The notes: generated by a model not told the origin, from the letters alone. A stretch of DNA of 64,000 bases from Geoalkalibacter ferrihydriticus DSM 17813 (GCF_000820505.1 NZ_JWJD01000007.1:35749-99748), one strand, 5' to 3'. Shown: positions 9,553 to 18,512, counted from the stretch's first letter. Translations and numbers: made by a program.

Positions 9553-10323
9553 ATGATTCATGCAACAGCCATCATTCACCCGAAGGCGCGCATCGGCGAT
9601 CAGGTCCGGATCGGCCCATTTGCGGTAATCGGCGAGCATGTGGTTATTGGTGACCGGACGATAGTCGGGCCTCATGCAGTGCTTGAGGGGCGAACCCAAA
9701 TCGGCTGTGACAACCACATTTTTCAGTTCGCTTCCGTCGGCGCCATTCCGCAGGATTTGAAATATCGTGGTGAAGAGACTTCTCTGCAGATCGGCAATCG
9801 CAATATTATTCGCGAATTCGTGACGATCCACCTTGGTACCGATAGCGGCGGTGGAAAAACGCTGATCGGTGAGGGCAATCTATTTATGGCCTATTGCCAT
9901 GTGGCGCATGACTGTCATGTCGGCAACGGAGTGATCATGGCAAATGGCTCGACGCTGGCGGGGCATGTCGAGGTGCAGGATCATGCGATTCTCGGCGGGC
10001 TGTCGGCAATTCATCAGTTCGCCCGGGTCGGCGCCCATGTTATGGTGAGTGGTGGCGCCATGGTCAATCAGGATATTCCGCCTTATACCATCGCGCAGGG
10101 TGATCGCGCGCGCACCGTCGGCCTGAACCTTGTGGGTCTCAAGCGTCGCGGTTTTGGATCCGAGACCATCTCCGCCATCAAGTTTGCTTATCGGCTGGTG
10201 TTCCGCTCCGGATTGCGCCTGGAAGATGCCCTGGCCCGGGTGGAGAAAGAGGTCGGTACGATACCTGAAGTCATTTCATTTGTTGAGTTTATTCGCAAGA
10301 GTCAGCGCGGCGTGGCCCGCTGA
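9553..10323 (+). CDS. lpxA: UDP-N-acetylglucosamine-type acyltransferase LpxA
   Basis: LpxA performs the first acylation of lipid A synthesis with 3-hydroxyacyl-ACP. From ATG 9553 the protein has 256 residues and starts MIHATAIIHPKA like other LpxA proteins; an in-frame ATG at 9538 would overlap fabZ. The beta-helix is followed by the helical C-terminal domain (GLKRRGF). The catalytic histidine is in YCHVAHD (H119, matching H125 of E. coli). The residue that sets acyl chain length in E. coli (G173) is also glycine here (G167), suggesting long chains. The gnnAB genes directly downstream suggest that the acceptor is UDP-GlcNAc3N and the bond an amide. Confidence 0.95.
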   Translation: MIHATAIIHPKARIGDQVRIGPFAVIGEHVVIGDRTIVGPHAVLEGRTQIGCDNHIFQFASVGAIPQDLKYRGEETSLQIGNRNIIREFVTIHLGTDSGGGKTLIGEGNLFMAYCHVAHDCHVGNGVIMANGSTLAGHVEVQDHAILGGLSAIHQFARVGAHVMVSGGAMVNQDIPPYTIAQGDRARTVGLNLVGLKRRGFGSETISAIKFAYRLVFRSGLRLEDALARVEKEVGTIPEVISFVEFIRKSQRGVAR

Positions 10324-10340
10324 GGAAGAGAGGACCTAAG

Positions 10341-11291
10341 ATGAGCAATCTGCGTGCTGCAGTGATTGGAGTCGGCTATCTCGGCAGGTTTCATGCGCAG
10401 AAATATGCCGCCCTTGAAGGGGTGGATCTGGTGGGTGTGGTGGATGTCGACCTTGCCCGAGCTCAGGAAGTGGCTCAGGAGGTTGGTTGTACGGCCTATA
10501 CCGACTATCGTCCGCTTCTCGACAAGGTTGACCTGGTTTCCATCGTCGTGCCGACCCAATATCATTACCAAGTTGCGCGCGCCTGTTTGGAGGCTGATAT
10601 CCATATCCTGCTGGAAAAGCCGGTGACCCAGACGGTGGCCGAGGCCGAGGATTTGATTCGTCTTGCGGCCGAGCGCAATCGCGTTTTTCAGGTCGGCCAT
10701 CTGGAGCGCTTCAATCCAGCGGTCGTGGCTCTGGCCGGGGTGCTTAAAAATCCCATGTTCATTGAATCGCACCGCATGGCGCCCTATAAGCCGCGCGGTA
10801 CCGACGTCAACGTTGTACTCGATTTGATGATCCACGATATCGACATTATACTGACACTGGCAAAGTCAGATCTCAAGCTGGTTAATTCTGTCGGAGTCCC
10901 GGTTATCTCCGATGAAGTGGACATCGCCAATGCCCGCCTGCAATTTGAGAGCGGCTGCGTGGCCAACGTCACTGCCAGCCGTGTGAGCGTCGATGCCATG
11001 CGCAAGGTTCGCATTTTTCAGCCGGATGCCTATATCACCATTGATTATCAGGCGCGCAAAATTGGTATATTCCGCAAGGGCGGCGAAGGCATGCCTTTGC
11101 CCATGATACCCAATGTCACCCTTGAGGAGCGGCGTTTTGAGCAAGGCGATTCGCTCATGGACGAGATCAAGTCTTTTGTTCGCTCCATCCGCGAGGGTCT
11201 GCCACCGGTGGTTTCAGGGGAAGACGGCAAGCGCGCATTGGCGGTCGCCCTTGAAATCAACGCCAAACTGGCACCCCAGGGACCGATGTAG
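10341..11291 (+). CDS. gnnA: Gfo/Idh/MocA oxidoreductase, probable UDP-GlcNAc 3-dehydrogenase
   Basis: The 316-residue protein has an N-terminal Rossmann domain (GVGYLGRFHAQKY at about residues 9-21) and the family EKPV motif, followed by the Gfo/Idh C-terminal domain. On sequence alone the family includes many sugar dehydrogenases. Its position between lpxA and lpxB, next to a DegT-type aminotransferase, matches the gnnA-gnnB arrangement known from Acidithiobacillus. There GnnA oxidises C3 of UDP-GlcNAc and GnnB transaminates the 3-keto product to UDP-GlcNAc3N for lipid A. The function is therefore inferred from context plus family. It lies 17 bases downstream of lpxA and is followed by a strong hairpin. 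Confidence 0.8.
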   Translation: MSNLRAAVIGVGYLGRFHAQKYAALEGVDLVGVVDVDLARAQEVAQEVGCTAYTDYRPLLDKVDLVSIVVPTQYHYQVARACLEADIHILLEKPVTQTVAEAEDLIRLAAERNRVFQVGHLERFNPAVVALAGVLKNPMFIESHRMAPYKPRGTDVNVVLDLMIHDIDIILTLAKSDLKLVNSVGVPVISDEVDIANARLQFESGCVANVTASRVSVDAMRKVRIFQPDAYITIDYQARKIGIFRKGGEGMPLPMIPNVTLEERRFEQGDSLMDEIKSFVRSIREGLPPVVSGEDGKRALAVALEINAKLAPQGPM

Positions 11292-11321
11292 CCGCCGGCT
11301 GAAATCGGCCCAAAAGGCGTG

Positions 11322-11353
11322 AAGGCGAGGGTCTGCAAAGACGGCCTCGCCTT
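11322..11353 (+). terminator. Strong hairpin between gnnA and gnnB
   Basis: AAGGCGAGG (11322-11330) pairs perfectly with CCTCGCCTT (11345-11353), and inside it GTCT pairs with AGAC around a GCAA loop. The following bases (TCTCGTTAAAA) are only modestly T-rich. It may reduce read-through from gnnA into gnnB-lpxB-msbA or protect the upstream transcript. Confidence 0.6.
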
Positions 11354-11417
11354 TCTCGTTAAAACGCCAAGGAAATTGGTTTTTTTATCTCACCCACAAA
11401 GAGGATTTTTTTCTGCA

Positions 11418-12512
11418 ATGAATATCCCCATGGTCGATCTCAAGCAACAGTATCTTGCTCTCAAGCAGGATATTGACGAAGCATTGCAAGGCGTTCTGGA
11501 CTCAACTCATTTTATTCTCGGTCCCAACGTGCAGGCCTTTGAACAAGAGGCTGCCTCCTATCTGGGGGTCAAACATGCTGTCGGCTGCGCTTCGGGCACC
11601 GACGCCCTGCATCTGGCGCTGCGGGCGGCGGGTATCGGCGAAGGCGATGAGGTGATTACCCCGGCCTTCACCTTTATCGCCACGGCTGAAGCCATTTCCT
11701 ATGTGGGGGCCAAGCCGGTGTTTGTTGACATCGATGCGCGCACCTTCAATCTTGATCCTGCCCGGGTCGAAGAGGCCATCACTCCGCAGACCCGTGCCAT
11801 CCTGCCTGTGCATCTTTTTGGGCAGCCGGCTGATCTCGTCGCTTTGCGCGATCTCTGCAAGACGCATAAGCTGCTTCTGATCGAAGACTGCGCGCAGTCC
11901 TTTGGTGCCGGATATGCAGAACAGATGACCGGCAGTTTCGGTAACGCTGGCTGCTTCTCTTTCTTTCCGAGCAAAAATCTCGGCTGCTTCGGTGATGGCG
12001 GACTGATTACCACCAACGATGACGATCTGGCCCGTGAGCTGCTGGTGTTGCGCAACCACGGCAGCCGCCAGCGCTACCATCACTCCATCATCGGCTACAA
12101 CAGCCGGCTGGATGAGATGCAGGCGGCCATTCTGCGGATCAAACTCAAGCACATCGATGAATACAATCGCCTGCGGCGGCGCAACGCGCATCTTTACAAC
12201 GAAGCACTTAAGGGGCTTGGGCTCACGACGCCTCATGAAGACGGCAAGGGCGTGCATGTTTTCCATCAGTACACCCTGCTTCTCGACGGCCGTGACCGCG
12301 TGCAGAAGGCTCTGAGCGAAGCCGGCATCGCCTCGGCTGTTTACTATCCCATTCCCCTGCACCGCCAGGAAGTTTACCGTGACCTGATGACCGGCGTTTC
12401 CTTGCCGGTGACCGAAAAGGCCGCGGAGCAGGTTTTGTCGTTGCCCATGTACCCTGAGCTTACATCGGATCAGATCAGCAACATCTGCCAGGTGATTTCC
12501 GGAGCCCTCTGA
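11418..12512 (+). CDS. gnnB: DegT/DnrJ/EryC1 aminotransferase, probable UDP-3-keto-GlcNAc aminotransferase
   Basis: This PLP enzyme is expected to transfer an amino group to C3 of UDP-3-keto-GlcNAc, giving UDP-GlcNAc3N for amide-linked lipid A. From ATG 11418 it has 364 residues and begins MNIPMVDLKQQY. The cofactor lysine is in SFFPSKNLGCFGDGG (K186), and the substrate-binding SGTDAL motif is near residue 59. The start is the ATG that gives the usual family N-terminus; an AAAGAGGA stretch lies about 13 bases upstream. A 126-base gap with a terminator-like hairpin separates it from gnnA. The assignment rests on context. A close homologue at 21365-22459 serves the O-antigen-type module. Confidence 0.8.
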   Translation: MNIPMVDLKQQYLALKQDIDEALQGVLDSTHFILGPNVQAFEQEAASYLGVKHAVGCASGTDALHLALRAAGIGEGDEVITPAFTFIATAEAISYVGAKPVFVDIDARTFNLDPARVEEAITPQTRAILPVHLFGQPADLVALRDLCKTHKLLLIEDCAQSFGAGYAEQMTGSFGNAGCFSFFPSKNLGCFGDGGLITTNDDDLARELLVLRNHGSRQRYHHSIIGYNSRLDEMQAAILRIKLKHIDEYNRLRRRNAHLYNEALKGLGLTTPHEDGKGVHVFHQYTLLLDGRDRVQKALSEAGIASAVYYPIPLHRQEVYRDLMTGVSLPVTEKAAEQVLSLPMYPELTSDQISNICQVISGAL

Positions 12513-12516
12513 GCGC

Positions 12517-13701
12517 ATGTCCATCGCCCCAAATTCAGAAAAACGCCGTGCTCTGATCGTCACCGGCGAGGCCAGTGGCGACCTGCATGGTGCCAATCTC
12601 ATTCGCGCGGCGCGTGATATCGATCCCGACCTCGAATTCTTCGGCATCGGCGGGCGGCGCATGGAAGCGCAGGGCTGTGAAATTCTTTTTCGTGGCGAAG
12701 AGTTGGCGGTTGTCGGTCTGGTCGAGGTGGCGGCGCATTTTCCCGCTATTTATCGCGCGTTCAAAAAGCTTGAGGTCATTCTCAACAGTGATCGGCGACC
12801 CGATGTGCTGATCCTCATCGACTTTCCCGAGTTCAACTTGCGTCTGGCCGCCAAGGCCAAGGCCGCAGGTGTGCCGGTGCTCTATTACGTCAGTCCGCAG
12901 GTTTGGGCCTGGCGGCGTGGGCGGGTGAAGAAAATAGCCCGGCGCGTTGATCGCTTGGCAGCAATTTTCCCTTTTGAACCCCAGTTGTACGAGGGCCTGG
13001 ATATTGATGTGGAATACGTCGGCCATCCCCTGGTCGCCGATTTGAAGCTTACCGCCGAGCGCGACGCATACCTGGCTCGTCACGGTCTCGATCCGCAGCG
13101 GCCGGTAGTCGGTTTATTCCCCGGAAGTCGCCGCAGTGAACTTAAATACATTTTCGATACCATTGCTGATACTGCGCGAATGCTGCATCGCCAGCGCCCG
13201 CAACTTCAATTTTTGCTGCCCGTAGCACCGTCTCTCAAGCACAAAAGTTTTCATGAACGTCTCCTGGGCAGCGGGCTTGAGATCAAAATGGTGCAGGACA
13301 ATATCTACGATACCGCGCGTGCCTGCGACGCCGCGATCAGCGTTTCCGGCACCGTGACCTTGCAGATCGCTCTCGTGGAAACACCCCTGGCGATTATCTA
13401 CCAGATGAATTCCTTGACCTATGCCATCGGCAAACGGTTGGTCAAATTGCCGCATATCGGCTTGGTCAACATTGTGGCCGAAAAACCAGTGGTACGCGAG
13501 TTCATCCAAGATATGGCCACGGCGGAGAACATCGGTGCGGAAGTTTTACGGATGCTCGACGATCAAAATTACCGCGATCGAATCAAGGAGGACCTGCGGG
13601 AAGTGCGCCGTCTGTTGGGCGAGGGCGGCTGCTCGGAGAAGGTGGCACGCATGGCTTCGGAGATGAGCCGCGGCCAGGTGCGACGAGGCGAGGCGGCATG
13701 A
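12517..13701 (+). CDS. lpxB: Lipid-A-disaccharide synthase
   Basis: LpxB condenses UDP-2,3-diacylglucosamine with lipid X to form the beta-1,6-linked disaccharide 1-phosphate at the inner membrane. The 394-residue GT19 protein shows the conserved N-terminal GEASGDLHGANL motif, the YYVSPQVWAWRRGRVKKI segment and the C-terminal-domain PGSRRSE motif. The start ATG is 4 bases after the gnnB stop. The stop overlaps the ATG of msbA (ATGA). lpxH or lpxI, which would provide lipid X, is not in this window. Confidence 0.95.
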   Translation: MSIAPNSEKRRALIVTGEASGDLHGANLIRAARDIDPDLEFFGIGGRRMEAQGCEILFRGEELAVVGLVEVAAHFPAIYRAFKKLEVILNSDRRPDVLILIDFPEFNLRLAAKAKAAGVPVLYYVSPQVWAWRRGRVKKIARRVDRLAAIFPFEPQLYEGLDIDVEYVGHPLVADLKLTAERDAYLARHGLDPQRPVVGLFPGSRRSELKYIFDTIADTARMLHRQRPQLQFLLPVAPSLKHKSFHERLLGSGLEIKMVQDNIYDTARACDAAISVSGTVTLQIALVETPLAIIYQMNSLTYAIGKRLVKLPHIGLVNIVAEKPVVREFIQDMATAENIGAEVLRMLDDQNYRDRIKEDLREVRRLLGEGGCSEKVARMASEMSRGQVRRGEAA

Positions 13702-15437
13702 AAAATCGCGGGACGGAAATTTATCGGCGTCTATTCACCTACGCTTTGCCTTATCGACGGCGCATTGCCTTGGCGATGGTTGCCTCGCTGGGCATCGCCG
13801 CATCCGATGCGCTTCTCGCCAAACAGGTGCAGCCATTCATGGACCGGGTCATTGTCGCCGGGGATTGGGACATGGCGCGGTTGGTGCCGCTGTTCATCAT
13901 CGGCATCTTTACCTTTAAGGGTGCCTCGCGCTATATCCAGGAGTATTTCATCCAGACCTCAGGTCAGTTGGTCATGCAGGATCTGCGTAACGACCTGTAC
14001 GGACATTCGGTCTCCTTGTCCATGGGTTATTTTTCGCGCACCCAAGCCGGCACCCTGATGTCAAGAGTACTCAATGACGTGGGGGTCATGCAGGGCGCGG
14101 TCGCCGATGTGCTGGTTATTATTTTACGGGAAAGCGTGACCCTGGTGGCCTTGACCGGCGTGGCGTTCTACATGGATTGGAAATTGGCGGCCCTGGCTTT
14201 TGTGGTGATTCCCACATCGATCCTGCCGGTGGTGCTTATCGGGCGCAAAATCAAGGCTTATTCGCGCCGCGGACAAGGGGCCATCGGCGCGGTGACCACC
14301 CGCCTCGAGCAGACCTTCTCGGGCATCAAGGTGATCAAGGGATTCGGCACCGAAGCGCGCGAAAAAGAGAAATTTCGTCAGGAAAATCTCAACTATTATC
14401 GTTTTATTCGCAAGATTTACAAATACGGCGCCAGCGCCTCGCCACTGTTGGAAATCATCACTGCCATCGGCCTGGCGGCTGTCTTGTGGTTTGGCTTGAG
14501 TCGCATCGAGGCCGGCACAATGACCCAGGGTGAACTCTTTGCCGTGATCGCCGCCATCATGCTTATGTACACGCCGGTCAAGCGTCTGACCCGTGTTCAT
14601 CACCAGATGCAGCAAGCATTAGGTGCTGCCGAGCGGGTGTTTGAGGTACTGGAAACACCGCGTGACGTGCAGGATCAGCCTGGAGCTCGACACCTGGGAC
14701 GAGTGCGCGGACAGGTGGTGTTTGACCATGTGCGCTTTGCCTACGAGGACATTCCGGTGGTGGATGATTTGAGCTTTGTCGCCGAACCGGGCGAGGTGGT
14801 GGCTCTGGTGGGTCCCAGCGGTGCGGGCAAATCGACGGCGGTGGGGTTGGTGGCGCGCTTTTATGATGTCACGGGAGGCGCGGTCAAAATTGATGGCCAG
14901 GATGTGCGTGAGGTGACCCTCGACAGTCTGCGCGCCAACCTGGCGCTGGTCGATCAGGAAACCTTTCTCTTTCACGAAACCATCGCCGATAACATTCGCT
15001 ACGGACGCCCGCAGGCCTCGGATTCCGAAGTGGAAGATGCCGCACGCCAGGCCTTCGCCGATGAGTTCATCACCCAGATGCCCGACGGCTACCAGACTGT
15101 CATTGGTGATCGCGGCGTACGCTTGTCCGGTGGTCAGCGCCAACGTCTGTGTATCGCACGTGCCCTGTTGCGCAATGCGCCTATCCTGATCCTTGACGAA
15201 GCGACCAGCGCGCTGGATACGGAAAGTGAAGCCATGGTGCAAAAGGCCCTGACCAATCTGATGCAGGGTCGCACAACACTGGTGATCGCACACCGTCTCA
15301 GCACCATCATGCATGCCGACAAGATCGTCGTTCTGGAAGATGGTCGCATGGTGGCTATGGGTTCCCACAAGCAACTGCTTGAGCAGGACGGACTGTACCG
15401 GAAGCTTTACGACATGCAGTTTCAGGAGAAAGGATGA
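13698..15437 (+). CDS. msbA: Lipid A export ABC transporter, permease/ATP-binding
   Basis: MsbA flips core-lipid A across the inner membrane. The 579-residue half-transporter has an N-terminal six-helix membrane domain (about residues 15-310) and a C-terminal ATPase. The ATPase carries Walker A GPSGAGKSTAV, signature LSGGQRQRLCIARAL and Walker B ILILDEATSALD. Its start overlaps the lpxB stop and its stop overlaps the next start, so translation is probably coupled. MsbA-like exporters are hard to tell from drug exporters by sequence alone, but the setting within lpxB-waaA-lpxK makes this call firm. Confidence 0.93.
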   Translation: MKNRGTEIYRRLFTYALPYRRRIALAMVASLGIAASDALLAKQVQPFMDRVIVAGDWDMARLVPLFIIGIFTFKGASRYIQEYFIQTSGQLVMQDLRNDLYGHSVSLSMGYFSRTQAGTLMSRVLNDVGVMQGAVADVLVIILRESVTLVALTGVAFYMDWKLAALAFVVIPTSILPVVLIGRKIKAYSRRGQGAIGAVTTRLEQTFSGIKVIKGFGTEAREKEKFRQENLNYYRFIRKIYKYGASASPLLEIITAIGLAAVLWFGLSRIEAGTMTQGELFAVIAAIMLMYTPVKRLTRVHHQMQQALGAAERVFEVLETPRDVQDQPGARHLGRVRGQVVFDHVRFAYEDIPVVDDLSFVAEPGEVVALVGPSGAGKSTAVGLVARFYDVTGGAVKIDGQDVREVTLDSLRANLALVDQETFLFHETIADNIRYGRPQASDSEVEDAARQAFADEFITQMPDGYQTVIGDRGVRLSGGQRQRLCIARALLRNAPILILDEATSALDTESEAMVQKALTNLMQGRTTLVIAHRLSTIMHADKIVVLEDGRMVAMGSHKQLLEQDGLYRKLYDMQFQEKG

Positions 15438-16117
15438 GCCAGAGGCGTTTTCAGCGGATTTCTGATCGTCTGCTCGTTGCGGTGGTGCCTTGGGTAGCCT
15501 CGCTTGTCATTCGGGTGCTGCACCGATCAATGTCCATTGAAATTCTTGGCGAGGAACGCGTTAAAGCGATCTGGCAAAAGGGCGAGCACTTCATCTTTCC
15601 TTTTTGGCACGAACAATTGCTGCTCATGATCAAGTGCTATCGCGGACCTGGGGCCAAGATCCTCATCAGCGCATCAAAAGATGGGGAGCTTATTGCCCGC
15701 ACCATGGAGCTGTTTGGTCAGGGCACCGTGCGCGGATCTTCCAGCCGTGGTGGTGCGGCAGCCTTGCGTTCCTTGGTACAGGCCGGAAAGGAACCCTTCG
15801 ACCTCGGTATTACGCCGGATGGGCCACGTGGGCCGCGTCGCCAAATTAAAGAAGGTGTCGTCCATCTCGCCCGCCTGACCGGGCGTGGTGTCGTACCGCT
15901 TGCTTTTGTCTGCAGTCGCGGTCATCGCTTTTCATCCTGGGATCGCTTTCTACTGCCTTATCCGTTTTCGCGTGGGGTTTATTCTTTTGGGGAGCCCATA
16001 CAATACCAGCGCGGGGAAGATCCGGAAGATTTTCGCAAACGCCTGCAACAGGCCATGGACGATAATGAGCGCGAGGCGATAGCGCGTTTGGAGGAACACG
16101 GTGTTTCTGCTGTATGA
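15434..16117 (+). CDS. DUF374 lysophospholipid acyltransferase-family protein
   Basis: The 227-residue protein has one N-terminal hydrophobic segment. It carries the acyltransferase-like FWHEQLLLM motif near residue 58 and the DUF374 hallmarks RGSSSRGGAAALR and LGITPDGPRGPRR. It sits between msbA and waaA with overlapping ends. No lpxL or lpxM gene is visible in the window. DUF374 includes the LpxJ-type late acyltransferases of Campylobacterota, so a role in adding secondary acyl chains to lipid A is plausible, but this is inference. An alternative is acylation of another membrane lipid. Confidence 0.8.
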   Translation: MSQRRFQRISDRLLVAVVPWVASLVIRVLHRSMSIEILGEERVKAIWQKGEHFIFPFWHEQLLLMIKCYRGPGAKILISASKDGELIARTMELFGQGTVRGSSSRGGAAALRSLVQAGKEPFDLGITPDGPRGPRRQIKEGVVHLARLTGRGVVPLAFVCSRGHRFSSWDRFLLPYPFSRGVYSFGEPIQYQRGEDPEDFRKRLQQAMDDNEREAIARLEEHGVSAV

Positions 16118-17408
16118 TTTGGTGCTGCTGGCCTCGTCGCTGGTGCTGATTCCCTGGTACCTGCTGCGCAAAGCCCGCTATGGCACGGCGCGACGCGGGC
16201 TGCGCGAACGCGTGGGCCTTTTTGCGCCCGGCAAGCTGGCTGCAACGCAAAAACGCCCCGTAATTTGGGTCCATGCCGTATCGGTTGGCGAGACCCGTGC
16301 CGCCATTCCCTTGCTCAAGGCGTTGCGCCAAGCATACCCTGATGCCTGTCTGCTGGTCAGCAACACCACGGAAACCGGCAATTCCGTAGCACGTTCCCTT
16401 GCTGAAGTGGATTTGTGCCTGTTCTTTCCTTTTGATCTGTCTATTGTGGTGCGTCGGGTTCTGAAACAGATTAACCCCTCCCTGGTGGTTTTCGTCGACA
16501 CGGAACTCTGGCCGAATTTTGCGCGGCTTGCCGGACAACGCGGTATTCCTCTGGTGCTGGCCAATGGACGCATCTCCGATCGCTCTTTCCCACGCTATCG
16601 GGCCATTCGGCTCGTCTTGCGTCCGGTGCTGGCGAACTTCAGCGCGTTCTGTATGCAGAGCGAACAGGATGCCGAACGCATCAAGGTTATGGGCGCGCCT
16701 TCTGAACGTGTGCAGGTCGCCGGGAACCTCAAATTCGATTTGCAGGCGCACCTGCCCAATGCCGGCGAAGTGAAGTCACTTAAGGAGCGTTTTCACCTTT
16801 CCCCGGAGGCGCTGGTCTGGGTCGCCGGGAGTACCCACGCCGGCGAAGAAGAACAGGTGCTGGATGCTTACCAACGCCTGGTTGCGGAGGGACGCAACCT
16901 CTTGTTGCTTCTGGTGCCGCGTCATCCGGAACGTTGTCGTCAGGTCAGTGAGCTTCTGTCTCAGCGGAAACTTCCCTTTGCTCTGCGCAGCCATGTCGAT
17001 GAGCGCCAGGCGCCTTTGCAAGCCGGTGAGGTTTTGCTGGTCGACAGCATCGGCGAAATGCTCAAATTCTACGCCATGGCCGATCTGGTATTCGTCGGCG
17101 GCAGCCTGGTGCCGGTGGGCGGCCACAATGTCCTTGAAGGGGTGCTGCTGAAAAAACCGGTTCTCTATGGTCCGCACATGCATAATTTTCGCGACATCGC
17201 CAAACTGCTGGGGAAAGCTGGAGCCGCTCTGGAAGTCGCTGACGGCAAGGCTCTTCAGCAGGCCATCGCGCAGTTGATCGACAACCCCGAGCAGCGCCAT
17301 AGCCTGGGGAAAGCAGGCTACCAACTCATCGCCGGAAACGTAGGAGCGACCGCCAAGACCCTGAGTGTCATCGAATCTTTGCTGGCAGAGAGAGTCGCTA
17401 AGGGGTGA
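16101..17408 (+). CDS. waaA: 3-deoxy-D-manno-octulosonic acid (Kdo) transferase
   Basis: WaaA (KdtA) transfers Kdo from CMP-Kdo to lipid A precursor on the cytoplasmic face of the inner membrane. The 435-residue protein starts with a membrane anchor (LLYDLVLLASSLVLIPWYL), then the GT30 N-terminal domain (VHAVSVGETRAAIPLL) and a C-terminal glycosyltransferase domain. That domain carries the nucleotide-sugar motif GGSLVPVGGHNVLEG. GTG 16101 is the start, with GGAGG six bases upstream, and it overlaps the preceding gene by 17 bases. It does not show whether one or two Kdo residues are added. The stop overlaps the GTG of lpxK. Confidence 0.95.
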   Translation: MFLLYDLVLLASSLVLIPWYLLRKARYGTARRGLRERVGLFAPGKLAATQKRPVIWVHAVSVGETRAAIPLLKALRQAYPDACLLVSNTTETGNSVARSLAEVDLCLFFPFDLSIVVRRVLKQINPSLVVFVDTELWPNFARLAGQRGIPLVLANGRISDRSFPRYRAIRLVLRPVLANFSAFCMQSEQDAERIKVMGAPSERVQVAGNLKFDLQAHLPNAGEVKSLKERFHLSPEALVWVAGSTHAGEEEQVLDAYQRLVAEGRNLLLLLVPRHPERCRQVSELLSQRKLPFALRSHVDERQAPLQAGEVLLVDSIGEMLKFYAMADLVFVGGSLVPVGGHNVLEGVLLKKPVLYGPHMHNFRDIAKLLGKAGAALEVADGKALQQAIAQLIDNPEQRHSLGKAGYQLIAGNVGATAKTLSVIESLLAERVAKG

Positions 17409-18478
17409 ACTCTCCGGCTGCATTTCACCGTCGTCTGTGTCTGGAAGGGCCACGTAATGTCCCCGAGCGACTGTTGCTGGCCCTGTTGTGGCCGGCGGGT
17501 TGGCTCTATGGCATGATTGGGCTGATTCGTGCTAGGCTGTACGCTAAGGGGCTTCTGGCTACCTATCGCGCGCCTGTTCCCGTGATCGCCGTCGGCAATC
17601 TTGCCGCCGGGGGGACGGGCAAAACACCCGTGGTTGACTATCTTGTGAGGCGCCTGCTCGGACAGGGTCTGCGCGTAGCCGTCATCAGTCGCGGATATGG
17701 GGGGCGCGGCATCAAGGATGCGGTGGTGGTCAGTCGCGGATCCGGGCCACTGGTTGATCCCGCTCTTTGCGGGGATGAGCCTTTTCTGCTGGCGCGGCGC
17801 AACCCGGAAGCGTTGGTGGTGGTCGCACCGAAACGCAGCCTGGGGGCGCGGCTTGCCGTTGAAAAACTCGGCGCTCAGATTTTGGTGCTCGATGATGCTT
17901 TCCAGCATCTGGCGATAGCGCGCGACCTCAACATTGTGCTGCTCGATGCCGCCAAGCCGCTCGGCAATGGCCTGCCTCTCCCGGCGGGTTTGCTGCGTGA
18001 ATTTCCCTCGGCTTTGAGTCGTGGGGATCTGTTTATCCTGACCCGCTGGCAGGATGGCTGTCCACCGCCTCCGCGCCTGCCGGGAGCCGTATTGCGCAGT
18101 CGCCATGTCCTCGGCAGCGAGGCGCTTGATCTTGACGGCAACCGGGAGCCTTTGGAGAATCTGCACGGGAAAAAAGTGGTGGCTTTTGCCGGGATCGCCC
18201 ATCCCGAAGGTTTTTTCGGGGATTTGCGACGCCGCGGTCTCGATCTGATTCAGACTCTGCCTCTGGCCGATCATGCCGTTTATGATGACATTGCCTTGCA
18301 GCGATTGCGCGAGGTTGCCGGCAACGCTGATGTTTTCGTAACCACCGAGAAGGATGCCGTCAAGCTCAAAGCCGCGCAACTTGTGCTGCCCTGCAGGCAG
18401 GTTCCCCTGACCTTGGAAGTTTTCGAGACTGCGGCCTTAGACGAATCGCTGGCGCAATTGACGGCACGTATTCACTAA
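17405..18478 (+). CDS. lpxK: Tetraacyldisaccharide 4'-kinase
   Basis: LpxK phosphorylates the 4'-position of the lipid A disaccharide with ATP. The 357-residue protein has an N-terminal membrane-associated helix (LLLALLWPAGWLYGMIGLI) and a P-loop GNLAAGGTGKTPV at about residues 61-73. The conserved ISRGYGGRG follows, and later DDAFQHLAIARDLNIVLLDA, which includes the catalytic Asp/His region. The start is GTG 17405, overlapping the waaA stop (GTGA). It ends the core lipid A gene series. The next gene, 34 bases downstream, is a small zinc protein. Confidence 0.95.
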   Translation: MNSPAAFHRRLCLEGPRNVPERLLLALLWPAGWLYGMIGLIRARLYAKGLLATYRAPVPVIAVGNLAAGGTGKTPVVDYLVRRLLGQGLRVAVISRGYGGRGIKDAVVVSRGSGPLVDPALCGDEPFLLARRNPEALVVVAPKRSLGARLAVEKLGAQILVLDDAFQHLAIARDLNIVLLDAAKPLGNGLPLPAGLLREFPSALSRGDLFILTRWQDGCPPPPRLPGAVLRSRHVLGSEALDLDGNREPLENLHGKKVVAFAGIAHPEGFFGDLRRRGLDLIQTLPLADHAVYDDIALQRLREVAGNADVFVTTEKDAVKLKAAQLVLPCRQVPLTLEVFETAALDESLAQLTARIH

Positions 18479-18512
18479 TCAGCTCTACTCTGCGTCCAAC
18501 GAGGAGGCTTCT

